This document shows positions 24,315-41,400 of a stretch of DNA of 64,000 nt, piece by piece. Numbering within the stretch: position 1 is the stretch's first letter; the number at the start of each line of letters is the position of its first letter. Made by a program: the position numbers and the translations under genes. The DNA comes from Antedon bifida (Eukaryota > Echinodermata > Crinoidea > Comatulida > Antedonidae). Below the pieces are notes generated by a model, which was not told where the DNA came from, did not search any database, and saw nothing but the letters and a program-made list of their open reading frames with translations. Location: positions 1,550,001 through 1,614,000 of the forward strand of contig OY727093.1 in the NCBI GenBank assembly GCA_963402885.1. The letters run 5' to 3'.

Positions 24315-26950
24315 CTTTCTTTACTGCTCAATGTTTCATGTATCACTGAAAGGAATAAATAAATTAAATAACCATATAAGGAATAATGACATAGAAATAT
24401 CACATTTACATCAATATTTTTAGTGACACTTAGTCTTATCCTATTGCCGATTGGCTGCCATAATTTTAAGCATATTAGCTCAAAGACGGTAGTATAGGCT
24501 ACAACTACTAAATTATTTGTTTAAATAAATACCACAGTGGTTGTACAAATAATGCAAGGGGTCCATACTCCATTATGACCATGAAACTAACTGACTGTAA
24601 ACGATACTATATTGTTTGTCAATTTAACAATGAGGTAAAAATGACATTTGGTTGGTTGGTTTACTTATATTTTGATTTATATACAATTATACAATGAAGA
24701 TTTAATATTATTTTTAGGCATCTTTGGTTGTAATCTAAATAAATAAGTTGAGTAACCGATCATGGAAGAATGAACTACAGAGGAAAAACCTCCAAGAAAC
24801 ACAATTGTTAACAAGTCATGTGACAACATCAATATAAATTCAATCGTACAAACATGACATTTCACATCGGCCTACATATTAACTTGATTTACTCTATTGA
24901 GGGTTTATTAAACTTATTAATTATAAGTGAGTATAGATCTTGGATATCAGCAATGAAGGATGTTGCATCTTCAGTTGATTGTTATTTATTACTACATCAG
25001 ATGCTGCTGCAACTCAACGAATCTGTGGCTATTGACTTTAGATAGATTTGGCATTGAAGCTTTAACGTCATCGTCAACTGCGAATGCACGATTCAAAAAA
25101 TGTTCATGATGTTCAAGATTTTTACCATGTAAACCAAACTTCATTCGTATTAGCTTGAATTAAGTACATACTAACAAATTTGATTACAGATGATACTATG
25201 TTTTACAGTCACTTATAATCGTCAGTTCAACTTCTTTTTTAATTCTTTTCAATTATGCCCCCAACTATTTTCATAATTCTATCATTGCTTCTTTTACATA
25301 ATGTAAGCCTACTTTGTGTTATTCTAGTCTCCACATTGTCTCCCGAATTATGCACATTTAAAAGCAGTAGCTAAGCACATTTTAATGAGCCATAATAAAT
25401 GATTTTAATGTAACACCACATGCCATGGTAATTGTTTTTGTGAAAAAAACTCTTTTTTTTAATAACAGCAATGTCATATACATACTCATAATCTTTTCTT
25501 ATCAATATTATTATGATTAGGTATCATTATTACTAAATGATTTCCATTTTCATCAAATTTGTTTGTCATCTCTATCATCATCATCATCCTTATTATATTA
25601 ATTGTATATAGAATTTAACTTGTAAATATCATTACCTTATTGAATGAATGTATATTGAATCAAATTTGTATTAATGAATTGTTTCTTTATTTTGTTAAAT
25701 TTTTATTTTTATATTCTTGTTTAATGTACTGTTTAGGCATTCTGAATAATTGTAAACTCTTCATTTCAACCTTTGGTTGTTTTTGAGTATTTTATACTAG
25801 TGGTGTGTCAATTGTAATCAAATTTTAAAATTCCAATGCAAAAGATTAGGTTAAGTTTACCATTTTTCTTTTTCTAGATTCTCCCTCCACTGATCATCAG
25901 TTTTAGATCTCATCAAAATAATTCTGTCATGCCATATCACCTTTTTTTGTGCAATCAGGTTTACTGAGGAACTGCAATTTCTTTCTGGCTGTTTTACTTT
26001 ATCTGTTTTATTTAGCTTTTTGCTAATTTTATTTGTACCTTCATTGAGATCCTTTTGATCAATATAGGGCCTATAAACAATAATATATACATTTCAAGAT
26101 GTATGGTCAATTTTTGTTGAATATGCCATTTTAATGTTAATTAATCTTCATTTTTCATGTTTTTGGGGGACAAAACATCTTTAATTGCTCAGAAATATCT
26201 CTCTTGCAGTAGAATTGTAAAAGTTAAAAATCTGCAAGTTAGTTTTCAGATCACATGACTCTCGAGGATGACTCATAAGAGTGATTGTTATAAGTTTGCC
26301 TCTTTCTCTTTGAAAATTAATATCTGGAAGCAGAAGCCCTTCAGAATTGTCAGCATTTTAATAACAAGCATATGCTATTCATTTTGTGAGGTGAAATTAC
26401 AGTTGATATCTGGCCATTAACCTTACTTTATCCAGAGGGGTTAATCATTTAGGATGTTCACATCTATTTTTATATTTTTTTATTTTTTATTATAAATAAA
26501 TCTGTATAAATAAAGAGAAAAAAATGTTAAAAGTTGGCTGCTTATAATTTTTTGCCTATATTTTTAAAGCTGATTTATTCATGTGCAGCCTGTGCAGTGA
26601 TAGGTTTATTTTTTTGGCTATAACTTTAAAAAAAAAAATCATGTATTTTATTGTATTGCAAAAATATATTTAGAACAATTCACTGTAGATACAAAATAAT
26701 GACTGTAACGTTTTTGTAGCAATATTCAGATCTATGAAAATGAAAAACTTTTTTTGTTACAGAAGATAAAAACCACTTCGTGTACGTGTTAAAATGATGC
26801 TTATATTTTTGTTAAAATCTTTGTAAAATTGTTTTAATGTTTAATTGGAGATTTTAATACTAGCAGCTAATTAGTAAGGAAGAATTATTTACTGCTGCAA
26901 TTCAAGCTCTTGGAAAATCAACAGTGCGCCACCAACGTTGTGAATCTGAT

Positions 26951-26972
26951 CTTTTCTTACTTGGAGGCCAAA
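26951..26972 (+). promoter_or_regulatory. 5'-TOP start of RPL36A mRNA
   Basis: CTTTTCTTAC at 26,951-26,960 is a terminal oligopyrimidine tract that begins with C, as in ribosomal-protein mRNAs. It gives a 22-base leader directly before ATG. TOP mRNAs are translationally controlled by mTORC1/LARP1 in animals. Its placement supports the exon 1 model. Confidence 0.7.
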
Positions 26973-29141
<2,169 letters not shown>

Positions 29142-29350
29142 TCTGTGATGGGTAGCAAAGGATAACATCAATGAAATGATGATATTCAACCTGGAAACTC
29201 TTTAAAACAGCTAATTGTAATTCTTGATCTTGTATATTAAAAATAACAAAGTGAAAAAAATAATTTGTCTTGTTTGTTTGTTTATGGTTTTTAGAAAATA
29301 ATCCTGGATTGAATAGTAGACAGCAAGACCAAATACACAAATGCCAACCA

Positions 29351-29542
29351 TTAAGGCCAATTTACACAGACGAACGGTAACGATAATACAAATATAGAAT
29401 CTATGTTATTCCTTATGACCAATTACACAGAGCATAGAGCTGACAGGCGGTTTACCACTCGGGATAGATACAGATTCTACATGAGACAAGCGACGCGATT
29501 TTCCGCTTACCGTTACCGCTCATCTGTGTAAATTGGCCTTAA
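29351..29542. mobile_element. 192-bp TTAA-flanked MITE
   Basis: TTAA|GGCCAATTTACACAGA at the left is mirrored by TCTGTGTAAATTGGCC|TTAA at the right. The inverted repeat extends imperfectly to GGTAACG/CGTTACC. No coding capacity. TTAA target duplications are typical of piggyBac-type transposases. It lies between the RPL36A 3' end and the stop codon of the convergent gene A. Confidence 0.8.
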
Positions 29543-29902
29543 GACAAAATGTGTACTTGATAATATGCTCTTCACCCTCAGACTATTCCTAATATAGATG
29601 TTGAAAGTGTGGAGCTCAAAAAACAGTTGGGGTCCCACATCTCTACAAATTCATTGAACCCTGAGAATGAACATTGTACACACATCTGTTTAAAAATCAA
29701 ATTAAGAATTTATTTAAAAATGTTGGACATCGTCTTTGAAATTTACAGTTAAAGCAAATACGCAGTACAATGTATATACAGATTTGACATAAAATCACAA
29801 TTGCTGTACAATTTAAAATGAGCAACTGTATTGTTGCGGATATAATGAATAGTACTGTACATGTAGAGAAGTTTCTTGTCATTGGTAGCCTAGCTCAGAG
29901 AC

Positions 29903-32900
29903 TTATGGTTTGAAATCTGATGCATCAACAAGACATTTATTTTGCCTGTACATTTGTAGTAATTCCTTCCACTTGGGGTGAGTTTCAAGCATGTACTGGT
30001 TCCCTGTGAAGATAGAGCAAAATGTTACATATTCAATACATTTGTCTTCCAGTATGCCTGTTTCTATGTTGTTATTTCCTCTTTAATCCTTTCATGTTGT
30101 GCTTATTTAGTTCTTACCTATAAGAATGAGTCCTTTCTTAGCTCTGGTCAGTGCTACATTCATTTGGTTTTCATCAGCTATAAAACCTAAATTGGTCTTT
30201 ATCCATCTAATACTTGGTCTCTTTTCAATCTCAACTCTTGGTAATGACCGTACAGTTGACATGATTACATAATCACATTCGCTACCTATAGGGTATAAAT
30301 TGTTTCATCCGTTATTTCAAAATAGTATACTGTGCTAGTGTTTGCAATTTGTATGTTTCTCTTTGGATATGGATGTATTATTGATTTGTGCCTAGATTTG
30401 TTGTAGGTCTGTTAAAACATGAATATTATCTTGTAACCATACCTTGGCTAAGAACCACAGTTGAAACAAGAATTATTTCTTTTCCACATTTCTTAAGATC
30501 ATCTCTGATTCGTTGACATTGTAATCGATATTGAGACAGTATCATGATATCTTTAGGTTGCACTCCTTTATCCAGAAGTTTGCAAGCAATCCGGACCTAA
30601 AAAAATGTTAATTTTGTTCATTTTACCTCTTTAATTAATAATGAACAAACTTTGCAAAGATCTCTAAACCATGTTCACACCAAAAATGAAGATTCTAGGT
30701 CACCGAGAGTTTGAAAGAGACTCTAGTAACAATACATTAGGCTAGGAAATTCTACTGTTCTTGCTGAAAATGCTTTGTACCACAATGAGAATCACTAACC
30801 ACATGATCAACCTCCTGTGGGTTGCTTTTGCTTTGTTCTCCTCCTTCTAAACTTTTAACAGTCAGTGTCTCCTCTTTACCATACACATGGCAGAATAGAG
30901 TTGGACAACTAGAACCAGCTGGCCAAAACTGCTCTTGCCAGTTTTCGGTTTTACGATTTTTAACAGAATCGTCTGTCACCAATTTGTTTTTGTAGAAAGC
31001 GCTTGATGGAAACTCACAGATTTTTGGATGCTAAGAAGGAAAATGAATTAACGTCCAATTTAATTTGTACATTGTAATTTAATATAGTGGTGCAAGATAT
31101 ATTTTGATATCTATATTCTGTATGATAGCACCATATTTTTTCTAATGCTACAAATATACAGTACATTGAGTAGAGGTATAAATCGTTCAAATAGTGTTAA
31201 AATTGAAATACTGTATATAAATTAAAATAGTAGACTTACCATTCTGTACTGTATAGTTAACATCAGTGCCTTTTCCTCGTAACGCTCTAGTAGAGATATA
31301 CCCATACCTAAATCCTCTGCACGTCTCTCAGTAATGATTGGTCTGAAATGACATTTTGTAATTAACAGGACAAAACAAGTTTTCTAAACAAATTAAGTGA
31401 ATTATCGTAAACTGCCTATTCCTTTTCAACATTTCTGAATCATTCTTACCTCAACTGTTTGTGATCTCCAATAAGTACCACTTGGTAAGGTGAACACATA
31501 ACAAGAGGGATAAGAGACTCCGGTTCACTACACATCCCTGCTTCATCTATGATACACTGTCTAATATAATTTTTTTTATTGATAACGTTTGAACCAGCTG
31601 AATTGCAAGTTGCTAAGATGATTTTATATTTCTTAAGTTCTTCTCTCTGTAATTATTAAGAAGATTGTTATGTTAAAGATGTATTGTCCCTTGAAACACA
31701 AAAAAATGAAGGTCAAAATATTCTAAATTTAAATTGGCCATATCAAAGTAATATTAAAGTTATTCACTTTAAGTCGAAAATTCGAGCCAAAAGCAACCAG
31801 TTTACGTAATTAACAGGTAAATTAGTTGGATTACATTCCGTCTGGAAAATCGTCGCGAGCGAAAGTAAACAAAGATTTCAAACCACGAGTACGCATTATG
31901 CATATGCTAATTAGGATTGTTTACAACTCGTCACGGTTGAGAAGGTATTTTCACACAGATCGTGAGGAAGTTTTATGATTATGCATACAGAGACTAGCCA
32001 AACAAGCGCGTTTCATTATGGGATATGTTTTGATCGAAAACTTTGACTGGAAGTCAAAGTTATTTTTTTAACAAAAAAACGTCTGTATTTCAGTTAAATG
32101 ATTTTTTTTTTCGTCAAATTTTTGGTGATAGTTAATAACTATTATGATACTTCAAAATGACCCACCTTTTTTTGAAATCTGTTATTTTTTATTTTTTTGA
32201 AATTAGTCAAAGGGACAATACATCTTTAAAGATGATCGTATTTGTTTTGCTAATCAGGCTATGCCGATTCTGATCGCGACATCGAGCCAAACACTTGTTG
32301 CATTGCTTGTGTTTTAGGCAAGACACTTTACTTATGTTTGCCTCTCTCCACCAAATTGGTACCTGGTAAGGTCAAGACACAACTGCGCTTATTAATAGCT
32401 GCAACATTATGGAAGTATGTTTCCATACGTTTTTTATCCAAAATGGAATGAACTATTGTATATTATTATCGTTTAATTAAAGGATTCAGCTGATTTCAAT
32501 CTAAATTTACCTTTGCTGAACTTATCAGTTGATGATATGATTTTCTTCTTTCTTTAGGAACGACTTCACCTGGTTTTAGTTGTTGGAAATCATGATCTAC
32601 TTTCCTTATTTCAGCACTCTTTGAATTTTCATTGGTCCTGATGAGATAATGTAAGGCAATGTTGACATGGTCAGGGTCAGTAGAGGACTGTATGTCAGCT
32701 TTTTTTATATTTTTCTCCCATGGAAGTGGAAAATCTTTCTTCTCAATAGCTTCACTGTAAACTCGTACAACAGAAAGTCTTGGAAACTTCTTTAAATATC
32801 CTATTTTAAAACAAAATGTGTTTACGACTGGTTTAGTGATTTTATCTAAGGAAAGGCAATTTTATTTTAATCAAGAAAACGAATTGTTATTGCTTTTATG

Positions 32901-35900
32901 GTTCTATTCGAAGCTGTCAAAATGGGAATAAGTATTACCTGCAACAACATCAACAGACTTGTTAGATGGTCCACAGTAGAGAACCTGTGGCTGCCCTTTA
33001 CCAGTAGGTGATATTTGTGTGTTCATCTCGGAAAAGTAGTATGCTAGTTGTGCGCCTGTCACAGATTTTCCAGTTCCTTGATTTGTGAAATAAATAATTA
33101 AAAAGTTCAATAATGTAAGGTAAACTCCAAAACGCCATAGAATGTGTAAAATTATTGCAAGATTCTAAAGCCTAGACATTACATAGAGTTTTTTTTTCAG
33201 GAAAAGGTTTTCAGTGTACAATGCATTAATTTTGGGTAGTTACAGTATAAATTTTATTTAGGAAAATTGAGTTCTAAAGAGCTCAAAACACAAAACGTAT
33301 TTGTGTACCTGGAGGTCCTTGTATGACTGTAAATTGGTTTTCCAAAGCTGTAGTTATTGCCTGCTTTTGGACATTATTTGGTGGTGGCAAAGCTACATCA
33401 CTCATTTCTCCGACATCAATTGTTTTTGCAATTTCAAGAATTTGTTTCATAGCACCTAAAAAAAATGTATTTTAACATAAGTTTAAAATAAGAAAGAAAA
33501 AATCATTTTATATAATCATATAATTATCATGATCCTTCATCATGATAAGTTTTAGTCCGGTGGCAGGAGGGGGGAATCACCACCCGAAAGGGGACAAATT
33601 GCCATCCAACTTTTCTAGACCAGAATTTTCCGTAGATTACGAATATGGAAGGTAATCGATCAGGATAGGAAGCGTTTTCGAGATATAAGGGGTCAAAGTT
33701 CAAAATTGACCAATTACAACAATGTATTATGTATATGTATTATAACAAATTTATTGAAGCACAATTTGGTCTTTTATTACATTTTTATGATTATAATTGT
33801 CTATTCAATCACCTTATGAAAAAAAAATCCTTTGTAATTAAGGGTCAAATGTCAATATTGACCAATCATAGAACGTACCTATAAAACCAAATAAAAACTT
33901 ATATTTAATAAAAATTGGATGTTTTCTCATCCTGTTAATCAATCATACGCAATGTAAAAGAGCGAATACATCATTTCATCAGTTGACATAAGGTCAATTT
34001 CATCAGTTGACCTAAGGTCAAAGGTCAACATTTTAATACACGTATTAGTTAACAAATAAATGCAAAGTTGTCCAAACTATGATGATGATGGTTTTACAAG
34101 TAATCAAATTATTTGATTAGTAAAGTTATGTTATTTCATTATAATTTTGATTAATATAATTATAATTGATACTGTATTTAATCAAATCAGACTTTGATCA
34201 GGATAGGAAGCGAATAGGAAGAGATAAGAGGTCAAAGTTCAAAATTGACCAATTATAACAATGTATTATATCATACATGTATTATAACCAATTTATTGAA
34301 GTTCAATTTGGTCTTTTAATACATTTGTATGGTTATAGGTATCTATTCAGTCGCTTTATAAAACAAATACTTTTCAATTAAAGGTCAAATGTCAATATTG
34401 ACCAATCACACAATTTGCATATAAACCCAAATAAAAACTAACATTTAAGAAAATGTTATGTTTTATCACTCTGTTAAGACATCTATCAATCATACACAAT
34501 CAAAAGAGCACATTTATCATTACACAAGTTGACATAGGTCAAAGGTCAACATTTGAACAAGTGATATACTAAATAATGCAAAGTTATTCAAACTATGAGA
34601 TCGATGTTCATAAATGTAATCACGTTATTTGATCAGTGAAGTTATGGTATTTTTATATTTTTCTAGTGCGCATTATTTTAAATGTATTAATATAATACTG
34701 TAAAATAAATAATAAAATTAATTATTAATATTATGACTGTTATGATGTTAAAATGTTACGCTGACCTTCAATGATTTGCCACTATACAGTTGAATTTATT
34801 AGGGCTACAATATTCGTTTTTGGAAAATAAACTACTATTCATCTGAACCAGAGAATACCAATTCGTACAGGATAGGGCATAGGCAGATCCAGGTGGCCAA
34901 ACTCAATCCACAACTCACTACACAGACAGACCACAATTTTTATATAGCCACAGATAGTTTGGCCCATACAGGAAAGAGTTTCCTGTACACAAAAGATTCT
35001 AAAATAACCCATATGGATTTGCCCGAATGAACCCTCTAAGGACCCTTTTGGGATCTCTATGTGGTGTGCTACATAAGGCCCTGTATTAGAAATTAATATG
35101 GGGTAAATAGTTCATAGATGAACTATGGAATAAAACTAAAATGTTCACCCTCAATCTTTAAATAACATTTATGGATTTGCCCAAATGAACCCAAGGGCTG
35201 ATCCTTCATGGACCTTTCGGGGTTCTCTATGTGGGTCTACAAGAGACCCTATATTGGAAATACTGTATGTGGGGTGAAAATGTGGGTTCATAGAGATATA
35301 ATAAATATCCCTGTGCACCCTCGATCATCCATAAGAAACATTTTATGGATTTGCCAAAATTAACCTAAGGGCCGGTCGTTCTCCATGGATGGACATTAAG
35401 CCCCATAATGGAAATATAAGGGGTGACACTGTGAGTTCATATAGACAGGCGCGGCCCATGGAATAAAGCTGCCTGTGCACTCTCGATCCTTAAGGAACAC
35501 TTATGGATTTGCCAAAATTAACCCCCCAAAGGCCGGTCCTCCATGGATAGACATTAAGCCCCATAACGGAAATATAAGGAGTGACAATGTGGGTTTATAT
35601 AGACAGGCACATGGAATATAGCTGCCTGTGCACTCTCGATCCTTAAGTAACCGATTTATATTTTGCCTAAAATGAAACAACAGCAGGTCATCTATTTAGA
35701 CCCTTCTCTACTGTATGTTCAGTTCTACATTTGGCCCCTGTATCGGATCAATGCATTTGGCTACATACTGTGTTATAAATATATCGGGTAACTAAAACTG
35801 TAGGTTCCAATATTAAGCCATGGGAAAAGCCTGTCTGTGAACCCTCAATCCTTTTAAAAGGAACCCATATGGATTTGCCAAAATGAACCAAGGGTAACTT

Positions 35901-38460
35901 CTGAATTCTCTATGAACCGTACATTCCGTTTATTGGAGATACATGGATACCTGTTTGAAATTGCTCAAATGTTTCTGAAAGACATTGTACTGTATAGTAG
36001 TAGTATTCCCCTTCCACACCTCTTTGAATTAAATCCCCCCGATAGGCTCTTATGTACAGGATTTCAAAGCAATAATCACACTTGTATTTTTCAAGCAGTA
36101 TAATCTATTAGATTGAATAAAAATATCTATTATAAACAATTTGCCGTTAGAAATCTCTATGCCATGTCGTTATTTAGATGAGAAAAACAAGTCAAAGGTT
36201 AAAATTACAGAAAAATAGTGTTTCAGTCACTTTTTGAAAGAAATGTTGCATTATGGCAAGTATAAACATATATATTGTGAACAATTTGATACCAAAATTG
36301 GCTCCTTACAACAAATATTTATTAATTTATGTTTTTATAACCTTATTCAATTATGTCAAAGGTTAATAACCACACTTCCGGTCATTTTCAAGCAATATCA
36401 TCTGTTACACTGAATATAAATGTATATCTTGGGAACAATTTGCTCCTATTTTTAATTCTCTCCGACCTGCCGTTACTTAGATATAGCAAAAAGAGGTCAA
36501 AGGTCAAAATTGCTAAAAATGGGGTTTCCGGTCAATTTTACAAAGAACGTTCTGTTAGAGCTAATATAAACATATACATTGTGAACAATTTGACACCAAA
36601 ATTATCTCACTAGGTCCAGAATTTCCAGAGATATAGCAAGTTTTTATATTGGTCAATTTTGAACTTTGACCCCTTATATCTCGAAAACACTTCCTATCCT
36701 GATCGATTACCTTCCATATTCGTAATCTACGGAAAATTCTGGTCTAGAAAAGTTGGATGGCAATTTGTCCCCTTTCGGGTGGTGATATCCCCCCTCCTGC
36801 CACCGGACTATTTAGCATATGATAATGAGAAACCGAAAGAAAACATATACTGTAGAATTCAATCATCTATTTTTGCAAATGAGATGTCTTGTTGGATAGA
36901 AATTGGGCCAATAAAATTGTGTGTAATGACTTGATTGATTAATTCTAGATTAATCATGTTTCTCAAATGTTTTTTTTTTTATTTCATTTCAATAATTTAT
37001 TCATCCAAAAAAGAAATATTTAAAAAAAATAGGATAAAAAACATTAAAAGATGATTTTGTGTTCACATAAAATCAATCAATCAATCGTTTGATTTATATA
37101 CCGCCATTCCAACAGTCATTGCTCATGGCGCTGCGAAAAAATATCAGAAAATGTGAGTTTTGGATAGTGACTGGTTTAATCATGGTATTTGGTGAATGTG
37201 AACCTTCTAATTTCTATATAGGCCTAGTGTCATTGAATACCCACCTGTAAGTGTTTTCTGTCTTTTGGGTATTGCTCCTGTTCTAACAAATTTTGCCTCA
37301 TCACTAGCAGCTTCTAAAAGAAACAAACAATTTTAGATAAATTTTTGTAAGAACTTAAATTATGTAAGAAAAGAAAAAAAAATTATGAATGAAAACTTAT
37401 AACCAGCAGTTTACCAAACAAAATATACTTTAAGAAGCTTTTTTGGGTTTGATGGAATTTCCTAAAAAATACTTTTAATATACTACAATATACAATTAAG
37501 TTCATCAAAAGAATACTTACCATCTAATAGTCTGCCCGTCATAAGAACAATGTCTATGTTAAGTCGTGACTTGCCATTACTAAGACCTTTTACAGCATAT
37601 TCAAGCCACCTGTGGACATTTAGATTGAATTACATATCTTTAATAATTCACCTATTTATAGCCTTTCAACATTTCTGTTTTTGTATAAATGGTACCATAA
37701 TAAAATGTATATGCTGCCACAATCTTTAAATCCATAAGTTTCAAACATGGAGGTATAAATCTAATTTTATATTTCCATGTTTCAAATATTGTTACTTGTA
37801 AATTTGTGCTCCCAATTTTGTTTGTTTTTTATTGATTTCCTCACTAATCATCATTAACCAAAATGCAAACAGGCAGTCAAACGTACAAGATACTACAATT
37901 AGTTGTCAATTATTTTGTGTTGCATCTAAAAGGTGCACAGCAATAACCGGTTAAATTGTGTTCAACCCTCTATTGTTTGGGTCTTCCCTCTATTGTCTGG
38001 GTGTTTTGACTGATTTTCATGCTGCCATTTAACTGGTTAATTGAAATTCTGCTGCAAAGAAATTGTGGGGAATTTATTCAAACGGTTATTAATCGGCTAT
38101 TTTTTAAAGCAGAATTCAATTAAATGTTCGCAAAAAGCCAGCAACAACCTCAAATTTGATCATAGGTCTGTATTTTGATTGATGTGATTTTCAATTGCTT
38201 ACTGATCAGATTGTCCTTGTTGAATAAGCTCAATAGTACAAAGATGTTTTTTCTTTCGCTGTTGATAAAGTATACTCAATGGCAGTTTTGAGGCATTTAG
38301 TCTAATGACAATTTTTGCTGATTTACTTTCTTTTGAGTTGACAATCTCTGTTATGTAGCAGTGACCAACCCATGCATAGTTGACACCAGAAAGATTCTGA
38401 CCTTTGTGTGGTATGTAATCACCATAATAACGAACACATAAATAGTCAGAACATTTAAAT
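29903..38460 (-). CDS. SF1/UPF1-like helicase 2 exons of gene A
   Basis: Twelve exons from 38,460-38,203 to 30,003-29,903. Motifs: Q-motif-like LPPPNNVQKQAI, Walker A GPPGTGKS split across an intron (2653-2660), LYCGPSNKSVD, Walker B IIDEAGMC (2832-2835), GDHKQLRP, IQYRMHP, motif IV ILSQYRLQ, motif V STVVLSQGSECDYVI, and motif VI MNVALTRAKKGL. The protein ends SDFKP. This is the C-terminal helicase of the HELZ2 layout. Introns hold a 557-bp MITE, a SINE fragment and a 3.26-kb inverted-repeat element. Exon lengths match gene B except for in-frame differences. Confidence 0.93.
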
Positions 38461-41400
38461 CTGGAAAAAATTATTAAATATATTAATAAAAGTTTATGTA
38501 AAACAAGAATTACTTCTGACTATTGAAATGGATTAATCCAAAAAAAACTTGATCCTAGTAAAAAGGGGTTTGTTTGTCAATTTCAATTGTTATGTAATTT
38601 AAGTTCATGTTTCTAGACCTATATGTTGAAATATGAGGAAAGAATGTAAAAGATGATAATTACCTAATACTTCGTTGTTCGTAAAAGTTATCTTGTAGTT
38701 GAAACACGCCACTGTAATTATTTGAATCAAATGTCCAACTGATTGAGACATTTCGTATGATAAGACTTTCATCATCAGATACAGCCTTTGATGCAGATGC
38801 CATTGATAGCACTGCCAACCAACGTTGCTGATATGTACGTAAATTTTCCGCATCTCTCGGTTTCTTATTTGCTAATTGAGAGAAACATGTAACAGGATCA
38901 GAACGATGTTCTAAACATATGTCCAGTTCAGGTGTCAAGTTGAAGAGTTGGATTTTAGGTTCAGGAATTCCTCGTTTAAATTCTGCAGTAAGCACAACTT
39001 GAACTATATGTCCAGGAGAATATTCTCTTTCAAATTCTACAAAATGATGCCTGTTGCCATGTCTGTTTAAAACTTCTGATGTGACTTCTTTCTTCAACAG
39101 TTTTCCATTTGTACTTTTGACCATAGTTCTTTGGTTTTTTTCTTTTTCTTTAGTTTTAATTTCTTGGGCAGCATAATGCATTGCAGCTCGAATTTGATGG
39201 ATATCGTCATCTTCGATTCCAGAAAGAATTTCTTGCCAATAAGTACTGTTAAAAGTAACAACAAAACGGTTTGCATCCAACTCTCCTGCAATGCTGTCCA
39301 TTTTTGGTAGAGCCTCTTTGGGTTCTGCTTTTTCATCATATACTCTTTCCTTCCATATCAAACGGATAGTATCTTCTTTAACATCTGGTTTCTTCGATGG
39401 CTTTAACTTATTTAAACCCACAACTCTGTTATTGATTGGTATAACACTAGGAAAGTCAAAGGTAATACAGTTGTCTGATACTTGTTCCACAACAAGACGA
39501 CATGATATTGAAGACTCTTTCAATTTTAGAGCCATAGTTAACAACTTGGTGCTCTTTTCAAAAGCTGTAGCATTTGAAGACTGAATTGAACAGTTATAGC
39601 AGATGGAGCCAATTTCCTCTTCAGTATAAGGTATGTCTTGTTGGTTGATAGCTGCATCTATAAGGCGGTGCACAACAATGTCAATGTACCGTCTTATTGG
39701 AGATGTAAAGTGAGTGTAGAAGTCAACTTCAAGAGAATGATGTGCCAGATCTTGACCATTGGAAATGCTTTGACCAGAACATTTGTAATCTGACTTCTCT
39801 TGTATCATGTTGTAGTGTGCCATCATTACAGAGAGCTTTGGATGTTTAGTATCAGTACAAACAATCTGGATAATCTTCATCATTTCAGCAAGACTGGCAT
39901 CAGAACCTTGCTTGATGTTATTTACAATTCCAAACAAATGGTCCCATTCCCGTTTCTGCATTGTAATTGTGTTACTTTGTTCACCACATTTACAGGCATG
40001 ATCACAATTACACTGTGAAGAATCAACATAGCCTTTAAACTTTCCTAACATCTTTTTACTATTTCTGATATCTGCTAAGTGTTTTACTTGAAATTCCAGG
40101 AGCTTTTCAGGATCTGGTGAGAGTTGCCTCCTGAGTGGAACACATTGAGGAAACTTTTCCATCAGATACCCTGCAACAGCTTTGTTTGCAAGAACGATAA
40201 ACTCCTCAATCAATGAATGTGCAAGAGGACAAGATACCTCTTGTTCATCTTCATTGTATGAAAACCGGCCTTCCTTAAGGCGAGCTGCGCGAGTCTTCTG
40301 AGCTAATTCATTCAGTGCATGAATTGCACTTACAATGGATGGTTTTACATCATTGTTTCCATTGTGAATGATGTCTTCTACTTCTTTGTATGTGAATTTT
40401 TGTCTGGACTGAATGATAGATTTCACTATTTTAGAATGCAGACTATCATTTCTTATATCCATTAATACAGATATTGTTAACCTATCCTTTCCTGGAATTA
40501 AACTGCACAAGTTATTACTAAGTCTTGTTGGTAGCATGTTGATGGGTTCTTCTTGCATGGGATAATATGTAATGCCTCTTGTCTGTGCCTCTTCATCAAG
40601 CAATGTGTTGTTTCTTACAAAGTAGCTGACATCGGCGATGTGAACTCCTACTTTATAATGATCATCAGCAAGTTTATGTATGCTAAGTGCATCATCAATA
40701 TCTTGGCAACCCTTGGGGTCGATAGTAAATGTTTCAATGCTTCTTAAATCGGTTCTCTCTCTTATTTCATCTTCTGGAATTGTCCAATTTTCATGAAACT
40801 TGCTCTCAAGTTCTTCGCGAACTTTCTCCTTCCAGGTATCTTCAACACCATGTATAAGCTTTAGAATTCTAATCCCCTTTGCTTTGTTAGTGGCTGGAGG
40901 CAGCTCTTCTGTAACAAATCCCATTGGATATGTCATATCATCTAACCAATTCCAATAACGTACTACAAATAATTTATGAAAACGGTCCTTATTTTCCACC
41001 ACAACTTTGCGTTCAAAATAAAATGGCTTCTTACTGTTCAGCTGTTTGTTTAAGGTGTATATGTTTACAGTAACATCCTCAATTGGTGATTTGTTTTTAT
41101 CCTTTGTTACTATACAAAGTTTTGGGAAGTCTTTGTTTACAGGTACCATAAGGCTGTTACTATGCTGATCTAGCATGCAAACTAGCTCACGCAAGTAGGG
41201 GTCAGATGCTCTTTTCAAGATATGAACAACTCTTCCATATATTTCTGATGTGATTTCATCAACTTCAGCTTCTTTAATTTTGATAATAACATCATCATTG
41301 TTTAAAGCTTGCCCTCTATTATGCTTATTAGTGATTGAAATCCTATCTTCTTCTAAAGTAGTAGCATATGTCTTTCCTCGAACATCAACATGGAATTTGC

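Larger units (their letters stand above)
21420..26950. other. Non-coding stretch upstream of RPL36A
   Basis: Apart from the truncated SINE and the 55-bp duplication, this is AT-rich DNA with no supported exon on either strand. It includes an ATC-rich microsatellite near 25,570-25,590 and several A/T runs. Confidence 0.4.
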
